Shown here one piece after another: positions 36,101-44,527 of a DNA stretch of 54,014 nt; position 1 is the first letter of the stretch; every line of letters starts with the position of its first letter. Both the position numbers and the translations under genes were made by a program. Where the stretch lies: NCBI GenBank assembly GCA_021781415.1, contig JAJXWW010000066.1:1-54014 (forward strand), in the 5' to 3' direction. Origin of the DNA: Planctomycetota bacterium. Its GTDB lineage: Bacteria; Planctomycetota; Planctomycetia; Gemmatales; Gemmataceae. Under the pieces are notes generated by a model. It saw only the letters and a list, made by a program, of their open reading frames with translations. It did no database searches and was not told where the DNA came from.

Positions 36101-39088
36101 ATCGGCGGTTGACGCCACATTACCTGCCAAGTCGTAAGTCGTCGAGGTAGTACGTTGGAGAGAAGTGCCGTAAGCATCGGTACGTGAGATTTGCCGGTTG
36201 AGCGCATCGTAACCGAATTGCGTAACATCGCCGAGAGCATCGGTGACGGATTGCACGTTGCCGGCGGCATCGTAGGCCGTGGTCGTGGTGCGCTGTTGCG
36301 GCGTGCCCACCGCGTCGGTGACCGATGTTTGTAAGCCGCGTTGGTCGTAGACGTAATTCGTTATGCGTCCCAATTCGTCGGTGGCACTCACGCGGTTTCC
36401 GGCGGCGTCATAGGTGTTGCTGGATGTGCCGCTGAGGGCGTTGGTGCGCGTAAGCTGACGGCGATTGCCGTCGAAGGTGAAGGTGGTGGTGTGGCCGAGC
36501 GCGTCTTGCACATTGTTCTGATTTCCATCCGCGTCGTAGCCGAAATTCGTTTTATTATTCATCGCGTCAATGGATGCCGTTTGTTGACGCATGGCGTTCC
36601 ATTGCAGTGTCGTCATATGCCCCAACGCATCCGTCGTCGTCTGCTTCAGACCGTTGGACCACATATAGCTCGTCACATTGTTTAAGGCGTCGGTCTGCGT
36701 TAGCAAGTCGCCGGTCGTGGCATCGTAACTGAAATTCGTCAGGTTGCCGAGTTCGTCCTGAATTTGCGTCACTCGATGGAACGTCATCTCATACTGATAA
36801 TTCCTCGTCGTGCCATCGGGATTGGTCACTTGCGTCAAGTCTTGCGTGGCATTGTAAGCGTAACTCGTCGTTCGATCCAGTTGGTCCACATAGGAGGTTG
36901 GATTGCCGGCGGCGTTGCGTTGCCACGACTGTATAGCGCCATCCGCAGTCTGTAATTGTAAGGGTCGGCCCAAGGTATCGAGCAGATAATTCGTGGTATG
37001 ATTCAATCCATCGGTCATGGCGGCGAATGCCTGATTGGCATTGATGGCGGTGGCGGCTCCCAAACCTTGCGTCGCCGCCGCCGTCACGCCGAGCGTCGTG
37101 CCCAAACCGCGATTGATTTGCGTCAGCGTACCATTGCTCGCGGAGAAAGTGTACGTCGTGTTGAGCGGTCCCACTTGCTCGCCGATGAGCCGATGCGCCG
37201 TGTCGTAGCCGAAGGTGTAGGCATCGCCGGCGGCGTCGGTGAAACCAATCAGATTATTGTTGCTGTCGTAGGTCGGCGTCAGGGTGCGATTGCCTGGTAA
37301 CTGAATGGACGTTAGCCGATTATTATTGTAATTGAAAGTTGCCACACCGCCATCGGGTTGCGTGATGGAAGTCACTAATGTCCCAGTATAAGCAATCGTC
37401 TGGGTCAGACCGTGCGGATCGACCTGGCTGGTCATGCGACCCGTACTATCGAAATTCGTTTTGACCTGATCCTTGGCCGTGTAGGTGAAACTACCATCGC
37501 CATTCTGTACCAGCGTGCCTTGATCGTTGGCCGGACTGGTGTACGACGGCCCCGTGCCGGTGAAATAGCGCGAACCACCGCTGGCATTCTCGACGATGGC
37601 GATTCCGGCGCTGCCGATCAGCAGCGACGGAATACCGCCGAGCGACCAGCCCGCACCGAACGCACTGGCGGCGTTGACGACGACGGGCACGGTGCGGTCG
37701 TAGACGTTGGTGCCGACGGCGGCCTTGACTTCGACGCTCCATGAGTAGATGCCGGAGGCGGCGACGGGACTGGCAACTTGCAGCGGCACATAGTAGACAT
37801 CGCCCGGATTGTGGCCGGTGGTGCCGAGTGCGATCCAGCCTTGCGGCACACCGTTCCAGGTCAATTGTGCTTGGAGGGAGGTGGGCACGCCGGCACAGAA
37901 GTCGCTGGCGAGGGTGGCGACGACGATCGGTTGCACGTTGAGAGTGTTGGAGAGGTACGTCAGGGCGAGGGGCGTGTTGCCGGCGTGGCAGTTGTCGTCG
38001 GCGCAGCCGCAACCGCAGTGACAGGCGGCGTGTTGGTTGGCGTCGATGTCGAGCGCGCGTCGCAAACTACCGTCGAACGGCGAGACGGTGGCGCTGCCGA
38101 ACGGGATTGTCAGCCCTTGTTGCGGGTCGGGCATGGCCGCGTTGGCGGTCAGCACCCAGTTGGTGGCGGGGTTGACCGTTTGAATGACGGTGTTGCTGTT
38201 GCTGCCGATGAAGTTGGCATCGCCGTTGTAGAGGGCGTTGAAATTGGAACTGCCTTGCGTCAAGGACGAAGTGGCGTAAGTCGCCGTTCCGTCGGTCAGG
38301 TTGACCGTGGCCACCGTCGTGCCGTTTTGCTGAAACGAGATGGTACCGGTCGGCGTGCCGCTTCCTGGACTGGCGGCGGTAACGGTGGCCGTGAATGTCA
38401 CCGTCTGGCAGAGGGCGGAAGGATTGGCGGACGAGGTCAGGGCCGTGGTCGTGGATGCCTGGTTGACGGTGAGTGGTACGGGTGCGAAAGTGCTGGTGGC
38501 ATAATTGGGGTCGCCCGCATAATCGGCCGAGAGGGAGTGCGATCCGACCGCCAATGTGGAGACACTGAGAACTGCCGCCGCTCCCACGGGAACCTGACCC
38601 GGTGCAAGCGGAAACAGCTCTGCGGAGCCTATGGGAGTTTGGCCGTCGAGAAAGGCGACGCTGCCCGTTGGGGGAAGCAGGCCCGGCGTGTTTTGGCTGT
38701 TGTTGATCCGCGCTTGAAGCGTTACGGATTGGCCGAAGACCGAGGAAGAACCGGAAGACACCAGCGAGTAGTAGGCGATGTTCGGTCCGACCGTTTGCGG
38801 ATATGCGGGTGAAGCGCTGGGGCTGTAATTTCCATCGCCGGAGTAGGCGGCGGTGATGTTTTGCTGTCCGCCCGGCAGATTGGAGTAGGAAAACTGTGTC
38901 GCGCCGGCGCTGCCGTTCCAGTAGACGGGTGCGGTTCCGAGGGCGACATTGCCGTTGAAGAAGACCACAGTGCCGGTCATCGGCGAACCGCCGCTTTGTG
39001 CGGGGTTGACGATTGCCGTGAAGGTCGTTTGGTCCCCGTAGTTCGTTGGATTTGGGTACGAACCGAGGGAAATCGTCGTTGGAATCAT
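33107..39088 (-). CDS. Rhs/YD-repeat polymorphic toxin-like protein
   Basis: 1993 residues from the ATG at 39088 (AGGAGCG ahead); a GTG at 39196 is an alternative without a ribosome-binding site. Three Ig-like domains (about 4-100, 103-208, 211-305) come first. A Cys-rich CHCGCGCADDNCHAG (356-370) follows. About 1,150 residues of YD repeats come next (YDALNRRTQSTDA type), then the core end VDPKGL and a 182-residue C-terminal domain of unknown kind containing eight Cys. Rhs proteins form a shell enclosing a C-terminal toxin that is released into rivals. No Sec signal, PAAR or VgrG region is visible, so the export route is unclear. Confidence 0.9.
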   Translation of the reverse strand: MIPTTISLGSYPNPTNYGDQTTFTAIVNPAQSGGSPMTGTVVFFNGNVALGTAPVYWNGSAGATQFSYSNLPGGQQNITAAYSGDGNYSPSASPAYPQTVGPNIAYYSLVSSGSSSVFGQSVTLQARINNSQNTPGLLPPTGSVAFLDGQTPIGSAELFPLAPGQVPVGAAAVLSVSTLAVGSHSLSADYAGDPNYATSTFAPVPLTVNQASTTTALTSSANPSALCQTVTFTATVTAASPGSGTPTGTISFQQNGTTVATVNLTDGTATYATSSLTQGSSNFNALYNGDANFIGSNSNTVIQTVNPATNWVLTANAAMPDPQQGLTIPFGSATVSPFDGSLRRALDIDANQHAACHCGCGCADDNCHAGNTPLALTYLSNTLNVQPIVVATLASDFCAGVPTSLQAQLTWNGVPQGWIALGTTGHNPGDVYYVPLQVASPVAASGIYSWSVEVKAAVGTNVYDRTVPVVVNAASAFGAGWSLGGIPSLLIGSAGIAIVENASGGSRYFTGTGPSYTSPANDQGTLVQNGDGSFTYTAKDQVKTNFDSTGRMTSQVDPHGLTQTIAYTGTLVTSITQPDGGVATFNYNNNRLTSIQLPGNRTLTPTYDSNNNLIGFTDAAGDAYTFGYDTAHRLIGEQVGPLNTTYTFSASNGTLTQINRGLGTTLGVTAAATQGLGAATAINANQAFAAMTDGLNHTTNYLLDTLGRPLQLQTADGAIQSWQRNAAGNPTSYVDQLDRTTSYAYNATQDLTQVTNPDGTTRNYQYEMTFHRVTQIQDELGNLTNFSYDATTGDLLTQTDALNNVTSYMWSNGLKQTTTDALGHMTTLQWNAMRQQTASIDAMNNKTNFGYDADGNQNNVQDALGHTTTFTFDGNRRQLTRTNALSGTSSNTYDAAGNRVSATDELGRITNYVYDQRGLQTSVTDAVGTPQQRTTTTAYDAAGNVQSVTDALGDVTQFGYDALNRQISRTDAYGTSLQRTTSTTYDLAGNVASTADALGTTTKNVYDVRNRLIQRIEAYGTSLQRTTATTYDAVGNVLTVMNPLGTVTQYTYDADFRLTQLTDAYGTSLQRSSSTAYDAVGNVSSTTNALSVATNYVYDALNRQTQVIEAYNTSVQRTTTTAYDAVSNVSSVTNPNGIITAYSYDALNRRIQEVDASGSSVQRTVKTSYDAVGNVLTFTNGLGVVTSFAYDALNRRVTETDAYGTSLARTVTTNYDADDNVISTIDALNYKTTFGYDALNRQTTVQNPDGGTTTTAYDANDNVLSLTDPLNHATSYVYDALNRRTQSTDALGGIVKWALDANNNLLSLIDPVNNVTQWIYDALDRKVQELDPLGNSEIYSYDALDRLTSTTDRNGQKITSSYDQLNRKTGETWYNSSGTQVNALTFTFDADNNLLTAANNVSTNTLTYDALDRLATVQDAFSTTLTNTYDAADNRTQVVDSFGATTTRFYDALNRMTSLQLGGTGQTPLREDFTYTARDQVDIQTRYSDLAGLNKIGSSTFTYDSVGRLTNLQHVDGSGNNIANYVIAFDLASRITSETLNAGTPTNYSYDVTNQLTDDSTVSYSYDLNGNRTMPGYTTGPANEITSDGIWNYFHDKNGNVIGKSNIGTGATLAYSYDNCYRLTSATQTTSAGLQMQASYVYNALGQRIEKDVTQNGSTTTTRFAYDRGEIWADLDATDGLQTRYVRGDRVLELLARITSGAVAWILTDRMGSVRNVLNDSGAVIDTIAYDGYGNVTSETNATNGGQYKYDGYRYDGETGLFRPDESYARYYYSLIGRWLVRDPIGFSLLEENYYKYVNNSPLNGVDPKGLFVVKCSDVKDEIFRRTIEDSTYWRGVSHMKDVALESMKKQVQKWRDGANASTGMCGNPKIKLDPYICSPGSIVECRAAMQCGVTPVFYKQSRGLIFVGTKFVFGIACKIGCSTESRTLRQPPDISRDAIMIFMPGGILKMQPVMAARWWRAAKVTAETIKIATFLGKPEEKISDVPFVEVTE

Positions 39089-39284
39089 CGGCTGCGCGCT
39101 CCTGGGGAATAGAATGAGCCGGGGCGTTTCGATCGCCTTTAACGATATTAACCGATTTGCTCGATCGTGGGTAGAGCGAAATTGAAAAAAAGACACATTG
39201 GAGGAATCTCGTGGTTGTAGCGCGTTTTTGCCGCAGATGGCGCACTGCTTGGTTAGCAGCGTAGGTCGAAGGAGTACGGGGAGA

Positions 39285-39312
39285 CGCGCTCCGCTGGCGC
39301 GTCGCGGCGAAC
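39285..39312 (+). repeat. Single-arm copy of the GC-rich hairpin element
   Basis: CGCGCTCCGCTGGCGCGTCG and the following CGGCGAACC repeat the right arm of the hairpin at 20577-20604 with one inserted G; the left arm is absent. It lies in a 340-base gene-free gap between the divergent Rhs and DegT genes, which must also hold both promoters. None was clear. Confidence 0.55.
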
Positions 39313-39430
39313 CGAGACCTTTCGTTGTTATCTCGAAGGGCGTTTGGGTCGGACAGGACGCCTTGACTTTCCGAGCGGCTCGGCATACGGTGTGTTGCCG
39401 AGATAGGGCAGAACCGGAAGGAGCCGACAG

Positions 39431-40588
39431 ATGCCAAACAATTTGGGAGCGGGCGTGCCTCTGTGCGATCTACAAACGCAATACCGGGAGCTACAGCCGG
39501 AATTGGAGGCGGCGGTGCTGCGCGTCCTCGCTTCCGGGCAGGTGATTCTCGGTCCCGAAGTCGCCGCCCTGGAGTCCGAAGTGGCCAGGGCGTGCGGCGT
39601 GGCCTACGGCGTCGGTTGCGGGTCGGGGAGCGATGCCCTGTCGCTGGCTCTGCACGCGCTCGATCTCGAACCCGGGGACGAGGTCATCTTGCCGGCGTTC
39701 ACCTTTTTCGCCACGGCCGGTGCGATTGTCCGAGCCGGTTTGCGTCCCGTCTTCTGCGACATCGACCCGATCACGTTCAACATGGATCCGCTGCAAGTCG
39801 AGAACAAGATCACGGAGCGGACGCGCGCTCTGATGGTGGTGCATCTATTCGGCCAATGCGCCGACATGGAACCGCTGTGGCGGATCGCCGAACGGCACGA
39901 TTTGATCGTTGTGGAAGATGCGGCTCAGGCTTTGGGGGCGGAGTATCAGGGCAAGCGCGTTGGGAGTTTGGGCAGCATCGGCTGTTTGAGTTTCTATCCG
40001 ACCAAGAACCTCGGAGCCTACGGCGACGCGGGCATGGTTGTGACCAACGATCCAGAGTGGGCCGGGCGGATGAAATGTCTGCGCGTCCACGGCATGGAGC
40101 CGCGCTACTATCATAAATATCTCGGTTGGAATGCTCGCATCGATGCCGTGCAGGCGGCCATGCTGCGGGTCAAGCTGCCGCACCTGGAGCGTTGGATCGG
40201 CGATCGCCAGGCCGTGGCCGCCCGGTACGACGCGCTGATCGAAGAGCATCATCTGACGCATTTCCTGGAGCGGCCGATCCGCCGCCCTCACCGCCGTCAT
40301 ACGTTCAATCAATACGTCGTCCGCGTCGCCAACGGACAGCGCGACGCACTCGTCCGCCAGATGAAGGCCGAGAACATCGGTTGCGAGATTTACTATCCCC
40401 TGGCTCTGCATCAACAAGAATGCCTGCGTTATCTCGGCTATCGCAGCGGCGATTTCCCGGCCAGTGAAGAAGCGGCCCGTCAGGTTCTCGCCCTGCCGAT
40501 CTATCCAGAACTCAAGGCCGAACAACAACGGCGCGTGATTCAGTGCTGCGCCGGATTCCTCCGTCAGCAGGTACGACGAGCGGCGTAA
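39431..40588 (+). CDS. DegT/DnrJ/EryC1/StrS sugar aminotransferase
   Basis: 385 residues, full length for the family. The PLP lysine is K192 in SFYPTKNLGAYGDAG, the cofactor Asp is D163 in VVEDAAQALGA, and the substrate loop GSGSDALSLAL is at 64-74. Such enzymes transaminate keto-sugar nucleotides for surface glycans or antibiotics. The ATG follows GGAAGGAGCCGACAG. A membrane protein of surface-polymer type is encoded directly downstream, so the pair probably serves cell-surface glycan synthesis. The exact sugar cannot be deduced. Confidence 0.93.
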   Translation: MPNNLGAGVPLCDLQTQYRELQPELEAAVLRVLASGQVILGPEVAALESEVARACGVAYGVGCGSGSDALSLALHALDLEPGDEVILPAFTFFATAGAIVRAGLRPVFCDIDPITFNMDPLQVENKITERTRALMVVHLFGQCADMEPLWRIAERHDLIVVEDAAQALGAEYQGKRVGSLGSIGCLSFYPTKNLGAYGDAGMVVTNDPEWAGRMKCLRVHGMEPRYYHKYLGWNARIDAVQAAMLRVKLPHLERWIGDRQAVAARYDALIEEHHLTHFLERPIRRPHRRHTFNQYVVRVANGQRDALVRQMKAENIGCEIYYPLALHQQECLRYLGYRSGDFPASEEAARQVLALPIYPELKAEQQRRVIQCCAGFLRQQVRRAA

Positions 40589-40608
40589 AAGTGCGAGAAG
40601 GTGACACG

Positions 40609-41802
40609 GTGAGTACCGTCTTACGAGACACGGAGGGCGCGCGCGCCTCCACGAAATCCATCTCCCTATCGGCCCGGCGTCCCGTCGAGGCACTCCCTAA
40701 CCTCTTGCTGCCCGTGGTGACGGGCGTTTTGTTACACCTTTTGCTGATAGTCGGCTATGTGGCAGCTTTTCACGCCGACTTATCGGCACTGGTGTGCGCG
40801 GCGAAAGAAGCCGTTGGGCGGCCTCCCTACGAACAGATCGGCACGGGATTCGACCGCAACGGCTACGACGGCCAGTTTTACTATCTCTTGGCTCGGTCTC
40901 CGTGGCGGTCCCATGCTCTCGAACTCGACGTGCCCGCCGTGCGTCATGCCCGCATTTTGTATCCGGCCCTGTGTTGGACGCTGAGCGGCGGCGATGCGCG
41001 TCTTTTGTTGTGGGCGATGCCTTCGGTCAATCTCTTGGCCATTGCCGCGCTGTGTGGACTGGGTGCGTGGACGGCGCGATCGGCGGGGATGAGTCCGTGG
41101 TGGGGAACGCTGTTGCCGTTCGCCGTCAACGCCGGCATGCCGTTGCTGCGCAATTTGACCGACGTGTGGTCCACTTTGACCGTGGCGGCCTTGCTGGTGG
41201 TCTGGCTGCGACGTGGACCGTGGTGGTCGGCCATGCTGTGCGCTGCGGCCTCGCTGTTGGCGCGCGAACAAAATATCGCGGTGGTTCTGCTCGCCCTCGC
41301 CTTCGCCGTATGGCAGCGAGACAAACGCTGGACGCTCGGCTTGGTCGCGGGGGTGTCGATCTGGTCGGCGTGGCTGGGCGTGTTGCGCGGGTTCTATGGC
41401 ACCTGGCCGCTTCTGCCTTCGGACGGACATATCGGATTGCCGTTGTCCGGTTTGTATTATCGTTGCACGCATCTGGCGAGCGAGCCGTCCTCTCTCGCGC
41501 TGTTTCATATCGTCTGTCTGACGACACTGGTATTTCAGATTGGCTTGGCGTCGCGGCTGTGGTGGACGCCCGGCGATCGCGCGATTCGTCTGACGGCATT
41601 GGCCGGCGCGGCACTGGCTCTCTTGGGGGGCATCCGCTTATTCGGCGACAGTTGGAGCTATCCGCGCGTGTTCTCTTGGCTGCCGTTGGGCGTTTGGTTC
41701 GCCTGCGTCCAATTGCGTTGGCGTTGGCCTCTCGTGGTACTCTCCGCACCCGTGCTGTTGCCCTTCGCCGTTCTGGCACAAGTCTGGTCGACCAGGTTTT
41801 GA
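40609..41802 (+). CDS. Polytopic membrane protein, GT-C-like, surface polymer type
   Basis: 397 residues from a GTG preceded by AGAAGGTGA; an ATG at 40543 inside the aminotransferase gene is unlikely. There are about ten membrane helices, the first near VVTGVLLHLLLIVGYVAAFH. The periplasmic loop after it holds FDRNGYDGQFYYLLARSP and RHARILYPALCW. These motifs resemble integral-membrane proteins annotated for cell-surface glycopolymer formation. Its coupling with the DegT gene fits lipid-linked sugar handling. The enzymatic role is inferred, not shown. Confidence 0.8.
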   Translation: MSTVLRDTEGARASTKSISLSARRPVEALPNLLLPVVTGVLLHLLLIVGYVAAFHADLSALVCAAKEAVGRPPYEQIGTGFDRNGYDGQFYYLLARSPWRSHALELDVPAVRHARILYPALCWTLSGGDARLLLWAMPSVNLLAIAALCGLGAWTARSAGMSPWWGTLLPFAVNAGMPLLRNLTDVWSTLTVAALLVVWLRRGPWWSAMLCAAASLLAREQNIAVVLLALAFAVWQRDKRWTLGLVAGVSIWSAWLGVLRGFYGTWPLLPSDGHIGLPLSGLYYRCTHLASEPSSLALFHIVCLTTLVFQIGLASRLWWTPGDRAIRLTALAGAALALLGGIRLFGDSWSYPRVFSWLPLGVWFACVQLRWRWPLVVLSAPVLLPFAVLAQVWSTRF

Positions 41803-41874
41803 GCCATTCGTTCGACATCTTGCGTCGCCGTTCGTTCCCCGTTAGCATGGATTGAAACGATGGTGGAGAGAATC

Positions 41875-42396
41875 ATGATAAAGCCACTTGTCTACTCGCT
41901 CTTGCTTCTGCTTCCTCGCGCGGCTGCGGCGGTGGAGGACAAACCCGAAGTCATCGCCAAGACCAAGGCGGAAGAGATTGCTCAAGCGACGTTGAAGGGC
42001 GACTGCGAAAAGATACTCGACTTGACGCATCCGGAAATCGTCCGCATCGGAGGCGGGCGCGTGAGAATGTTGGAAGCCATGAAGCGCGTGATGGAACAGA
42101 TGAAGGCCAAGGGATTCGAGTTTCAGTCGGCCAAGATCGGCGACAAGGTTCAACTCGCCGCCGTCGCCGACAAGCGCTACGCGGTGATACCCCTGACGTT
42201 GGAGATGAAGACTCCCGATGGCTTGCTTACAGCGTCGTCGTTTTTACTCGGCATCTCTCCGGACAAGGGCAAGACTTGGACGTTCATCAACGGCGACAAA
42301 GCCCACGACCCGGCGGTTAAGAATCTGCTCTCCGATCTCCCGCCTTCTCTCAAGCTGCCGGAGCGCAAGCAACCTGTCTTCAAGCCGAACAAATGA
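41875..42396 (+). CDS. Secreted SnoaL/NTF2-like protein
   Basis: 173 residues. The start at 41875 follows GGAGAG. The signal peptide MIKPLVYSLLLLLPRAAAAV is followed by a fold with an initial helix (AKTKAEEIAQATLKGDCEKI), DLTHPEIVRIGGG, and a last strand with GKTWTFINGDKA. The pattern is that of small NTF2-like secreted proteins. It is convergent with the Fic gene, whose stop is only nine bases away. Function unknown. Confidence 0.75.
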   Translation: MIKPLVYSLLLLLPRAAAAVEDKPEVIAKTKAEEIAQATLKGDCEKILDLTHPEIVRIGGGRVRMLEAMKRVMEQMKAKGFEFQSAKIGDKVQLAAVADKRYAVIPLTLEMKTPDGLLTASSFLLGISPDKGKTWTFINGDKAHDPAVKNLLSDLPPSLKLPERKQPVFKPNK

Positions 42397-42405
42397 TACC
42401 GTACC

Positions 42406-43770
42406 TCAATCGCTCGACCGTCTTTTCTTCTTTGGTTTCGGATTGAGCCGCCGGTCGAGATCGGCGGCCGGTAAAAAGCCGCGTTGCCTTCCTTGTTTTA
42501 TCTCCGTCAATAATCCGCGTTGGACCAAGTCGAGCAAGTCGGCCCGCGCGGTCAGTTGGCTGATGCCTTGTGAAATGCGGTGCGATTGAAAGGTATGGAC
42601 TTGTTCGGGATACTTCAGAGCGCGATCGAGCAAATCGCGTTGCCGAGAATTGAGGTCGGGGAAACGCCGTAGCGCCGTCGCCATCTCTTTCTGCTCTCGT
42701 TGTTTTCGGTCGAGATATTCGCGCAGTTGTCCCAGCGCTCGTTGTGTCGCTCGCATTTGAAAGACCAGCGAATACGTTAGATCGTTCTCGTCCTGTTCGG
42801 AGTACAAAAACGAGCGATAGTATTGCATCGGTGCCGCCACGATCGCGCGAGAAATCGTTAGAAACTCGAAGAGCCAGTAACCGCTTTTGAGCATGAACCA
42901 ATAGAACAGCGCCCGAGCCGTTCGACCGTTGCCGTCCACGAAGGGATGTTCGTACGCCAGCCAAAAATGCAAGATCGCAGCCTTGACGAGCGGATGGATG
43001 AAATCGTGGGGGTCGCGCGGCGCGTTGGCGAAAGCGATCAGCTTATCGAGTCGTTCGGGCAACAAAGTCGCAGGTGGGGGGACATAGACGATTTCCATGT
43101 CCCGCGAATCGACAACGGTGATTTCCTCGCTCTCCAACCGCAATCGTCCCGCGGCCGTTGGGTTGTCCAAGGTCTCGCGGGTCATGCTCTCTTGAATCTC
43201 CAACAGTAACGCGAGGCCGAGCGGTTCCTTGAGACGTTCGCGCAGCAGTTGTATGGTGCGGTAGCTGTTGACGATCATTTGTTCGCTTTTGTCGCGCGGC
43301 CTGCGGTTGGTCCTCAGCATCTCCTTAGCAACCTTGCGCGTTGTGACGGCCCCCTCAATCTGACTGGTGGCGATCGCCTCTTCCATCAAGGAATTCATCA
43401 ACACGCGTTGGCGCATCGAGATTAACGCATCTCCCGCGTCTTCCTCGAAGGAGATGTTGCCGCCTCCCCAACGGTCTACTTCGTGGAGCGTTTCCAATGA
43501 CGAATCCGATAACCAATAGGTGAACGCTCTTCCGTGAAGATCGGACAAAGGCAGCGGACGACGCTGGGAGAGGCGCGAAAGATGAACCAGGTGCCAAACG
43601 TCTTCGGGCGTCATGCCGGCGGGCGGTGGATGATAGCGAAGTTTCTCCCAATGCAGATACTCGCCGTTCGCTACCGCGAGATAGCGCTGCACTTCGGGTT
43701 TCGTCATGCGAGGCAGCGCTCGCGCGATCGCTTCGGGAGTCAGTTTGGGAGGTTGAGGAAGTTCGCGCAT
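42406..43770 (-). CDS. Fic family protein, class II (N-terminal inhibitory motif)
   Basis: 454 residues from the ATG at 43770. The Fic motif is HPFVDGNGRTAR (275-286), complete for AMP or other nucleotide transfer. The inhibitory helix is TSQIEG (135-140), matching (S/T)xxxE(G/N), so the enzyme is self-inhibited through the Glu. N-terminal residues 1-110 form the Fic_N region. The C-terminal part (about 385-440) looks like a winged helix (SHRISQGISQLTARADLLDL). It probably modifies a host protein and may bind its own promoter, which carries three ATACAGTT-type half-sites. Confidence 0.92.
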   Translation of the reverse strand: MRELPQPPKLTPEAIARALPRMTKPEVQRYLAVANGEYLHWEKLRYHPPPAGMTPEDVWHLVHLSRLSQRRPLPLSDLHGRAFTYWLSDSSLETLHEVDRWGGGNISFEEDAGDALISMRQRVLMNSLMEEAIATSQIEGAVTTRKVAKEMLRTNRRPRDKSEQMIVNSYRTIQLLRERLKEPLGLALLLEIQESMTRETLDNPTAAGRLRLESEEITVVDSRDMEIVYVPPPATLLPERLDKLIAFANAPRDPHDFIHPLVKAAILHFWLAYEHPFVDGNGRTARALFYWFMLKSGYWLFEFLTISRAIVAAPMQYYRSFLYSEQDENDLTYSLVFQMRATQRALGQLREYLDRKQREQKEMATALRRFPDLNSRQRDLLDRALKYPEQVHTFQSHRISQGISQLTARADLLDLVQRGLLTEIKQGRQRGFLPAADLDRRLNPKPKKKRRSSD

Positions 43771-43783
43771 GGTGGTGTATACC

Positions 43784-43824
43784 AACTGTATAGTTTTCAG
43801 AAATTATACAGTTGCTATACAGTT
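43784..43824 (-). promoter_or_regulatory. Promoter/operator region of the Fic gene
   Basis: Plus strand AACTGTAT (43784-43791), ATACAGTT (43806-43813) and ATACAGTT (43817-43824) give one inverted pair and one direct repeat with an 11-base period. The minus strand also reads a perfect TATAAT (43803-43808) suited as a -10 box. The site lies 14-54 bases before the ATG. The half-site is identical to that in the GntR promoter. Confidence 0.6.
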
Positions 43825-43894
43825 CGTGGCCATGCCAAGCGCAAATTCTTTGTTGAAAGGAGGTTGTGAATCGCATTCGGAGGCGAAACGGCGA

Positions 43895-44422
43895 TCATTT
43901 GCCCAACGGTTTGTCGAGTACGGTCTTTTTGGGGACCACTTTTTCCTGCTCCATCTTCGTGTCCGGTGGGGGGCCATCCGGCTGGACGCTCTTGAAACCG
44001 AGGACGTAGCCGACCATCAACGCGCCGAAGACAATCGTGAACCAGAATAGACTGTTCAGTAAGCCGTTCGTCAATTCGCCCTCGGTGTTCCATTCGGCCA
44101 TCCAACGGCGAAAGCGATTCTGCTTCTGGAGCTTCTTCATCCAACGTCTGCCGGGCATGGTTCGGTCGAACTGGCGCACAGCGGTGGCGACTTTGCCGAC
44201 TTGCCGCCGCGCCACGGCATTATCGGGATCGACTTCCAGTACGGCCAAATATGCCCACACGGCTTCGCCAAGTTCGCCGGCGCGCGTCATCGCCTCTCCG
44301 CGCGCCAATCCCTCGCGCAGATCCTCGACGTAGCCGACCAACAGCGAAACGTCGGCCCGGCAGTTGAGGCATTCCTTTTCCATCCCGCGCAGCTTCTTCT
44401 TGCACATCGGGCACGTCAGCAT
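43895..44422 (-). CDS. Zinc-ribbon, TPR-like membrane protein of the Hsp70 operon
   Basis: 175 residues. N-terminal zinc ribbon CPMCKKKLRGMEKECLNC, then a short TPR-like helix pair (about 40-75, GELGEAVWAYLAVLEVDPDN). A basic stretch (PGRRWMKKLQKQNRFRRW) and one membrane helix (LFWFTIVFGALMVGYVLGF, about 125-145) follow, then a charged tail. It is the last gene of the Hsp70-centred operon and may tether the chaperone machinery to the membrane. No named family. Confidence 0.78.
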   Translation of the reverse strand: MLTCPMCKKKLRGMEKECLNCRADVSLLVGYVEDLREGLARGEAMTRAGELGEAVWAYLAVLEVDPDNAVARRQVGKVATAVRQFDRTMPGRRWMKKLQKQNRFRRWMAEWNTEGELTNGLLNSLFWFTIVFGALMVGYVLGFKSVQPDGPPPDTKMEQEKVVPKKTVLDKPLGK

Positions 44423-44466
44423 GGTTGACAGTCCTTCCGTTACTCTTTACCAGCCCGCAGCTTTAA

Positions 44467-44514
44467 CATCCCGCAGCGCCAGCAAGGGATTTGCCTTGCT
44501 GGCGCTGCGGGATG
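44467..44514. terminator. Perfect 21-bp inverted repeat
   Basis: Arms 44467-44487 and 44494-44514 are perfectly complementary (core CCGCAGCGCCAGCAAGG) around the loop GATTTG. It lies between the Hsp70 gene and the zinc-ribbon gene, so on the minus strand it may act as a transcript-end or RNA-stability element within the operon. Confidence 0.7.
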
Positions 44515-44527
44515 GCAGCCCCCTCAA

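Noticed and set aside
37778..38812. 344-codon plus-strand frame
   Set aside because: Gly/Arg/Val-rich antisense reading of the Ig-like region of the Rhs gene.
33107..39088. Multiple plus-strand frames over the Rhs gene
   Set aside because: They follow from the regular YD-repeat codon pattern on the opposite strand.
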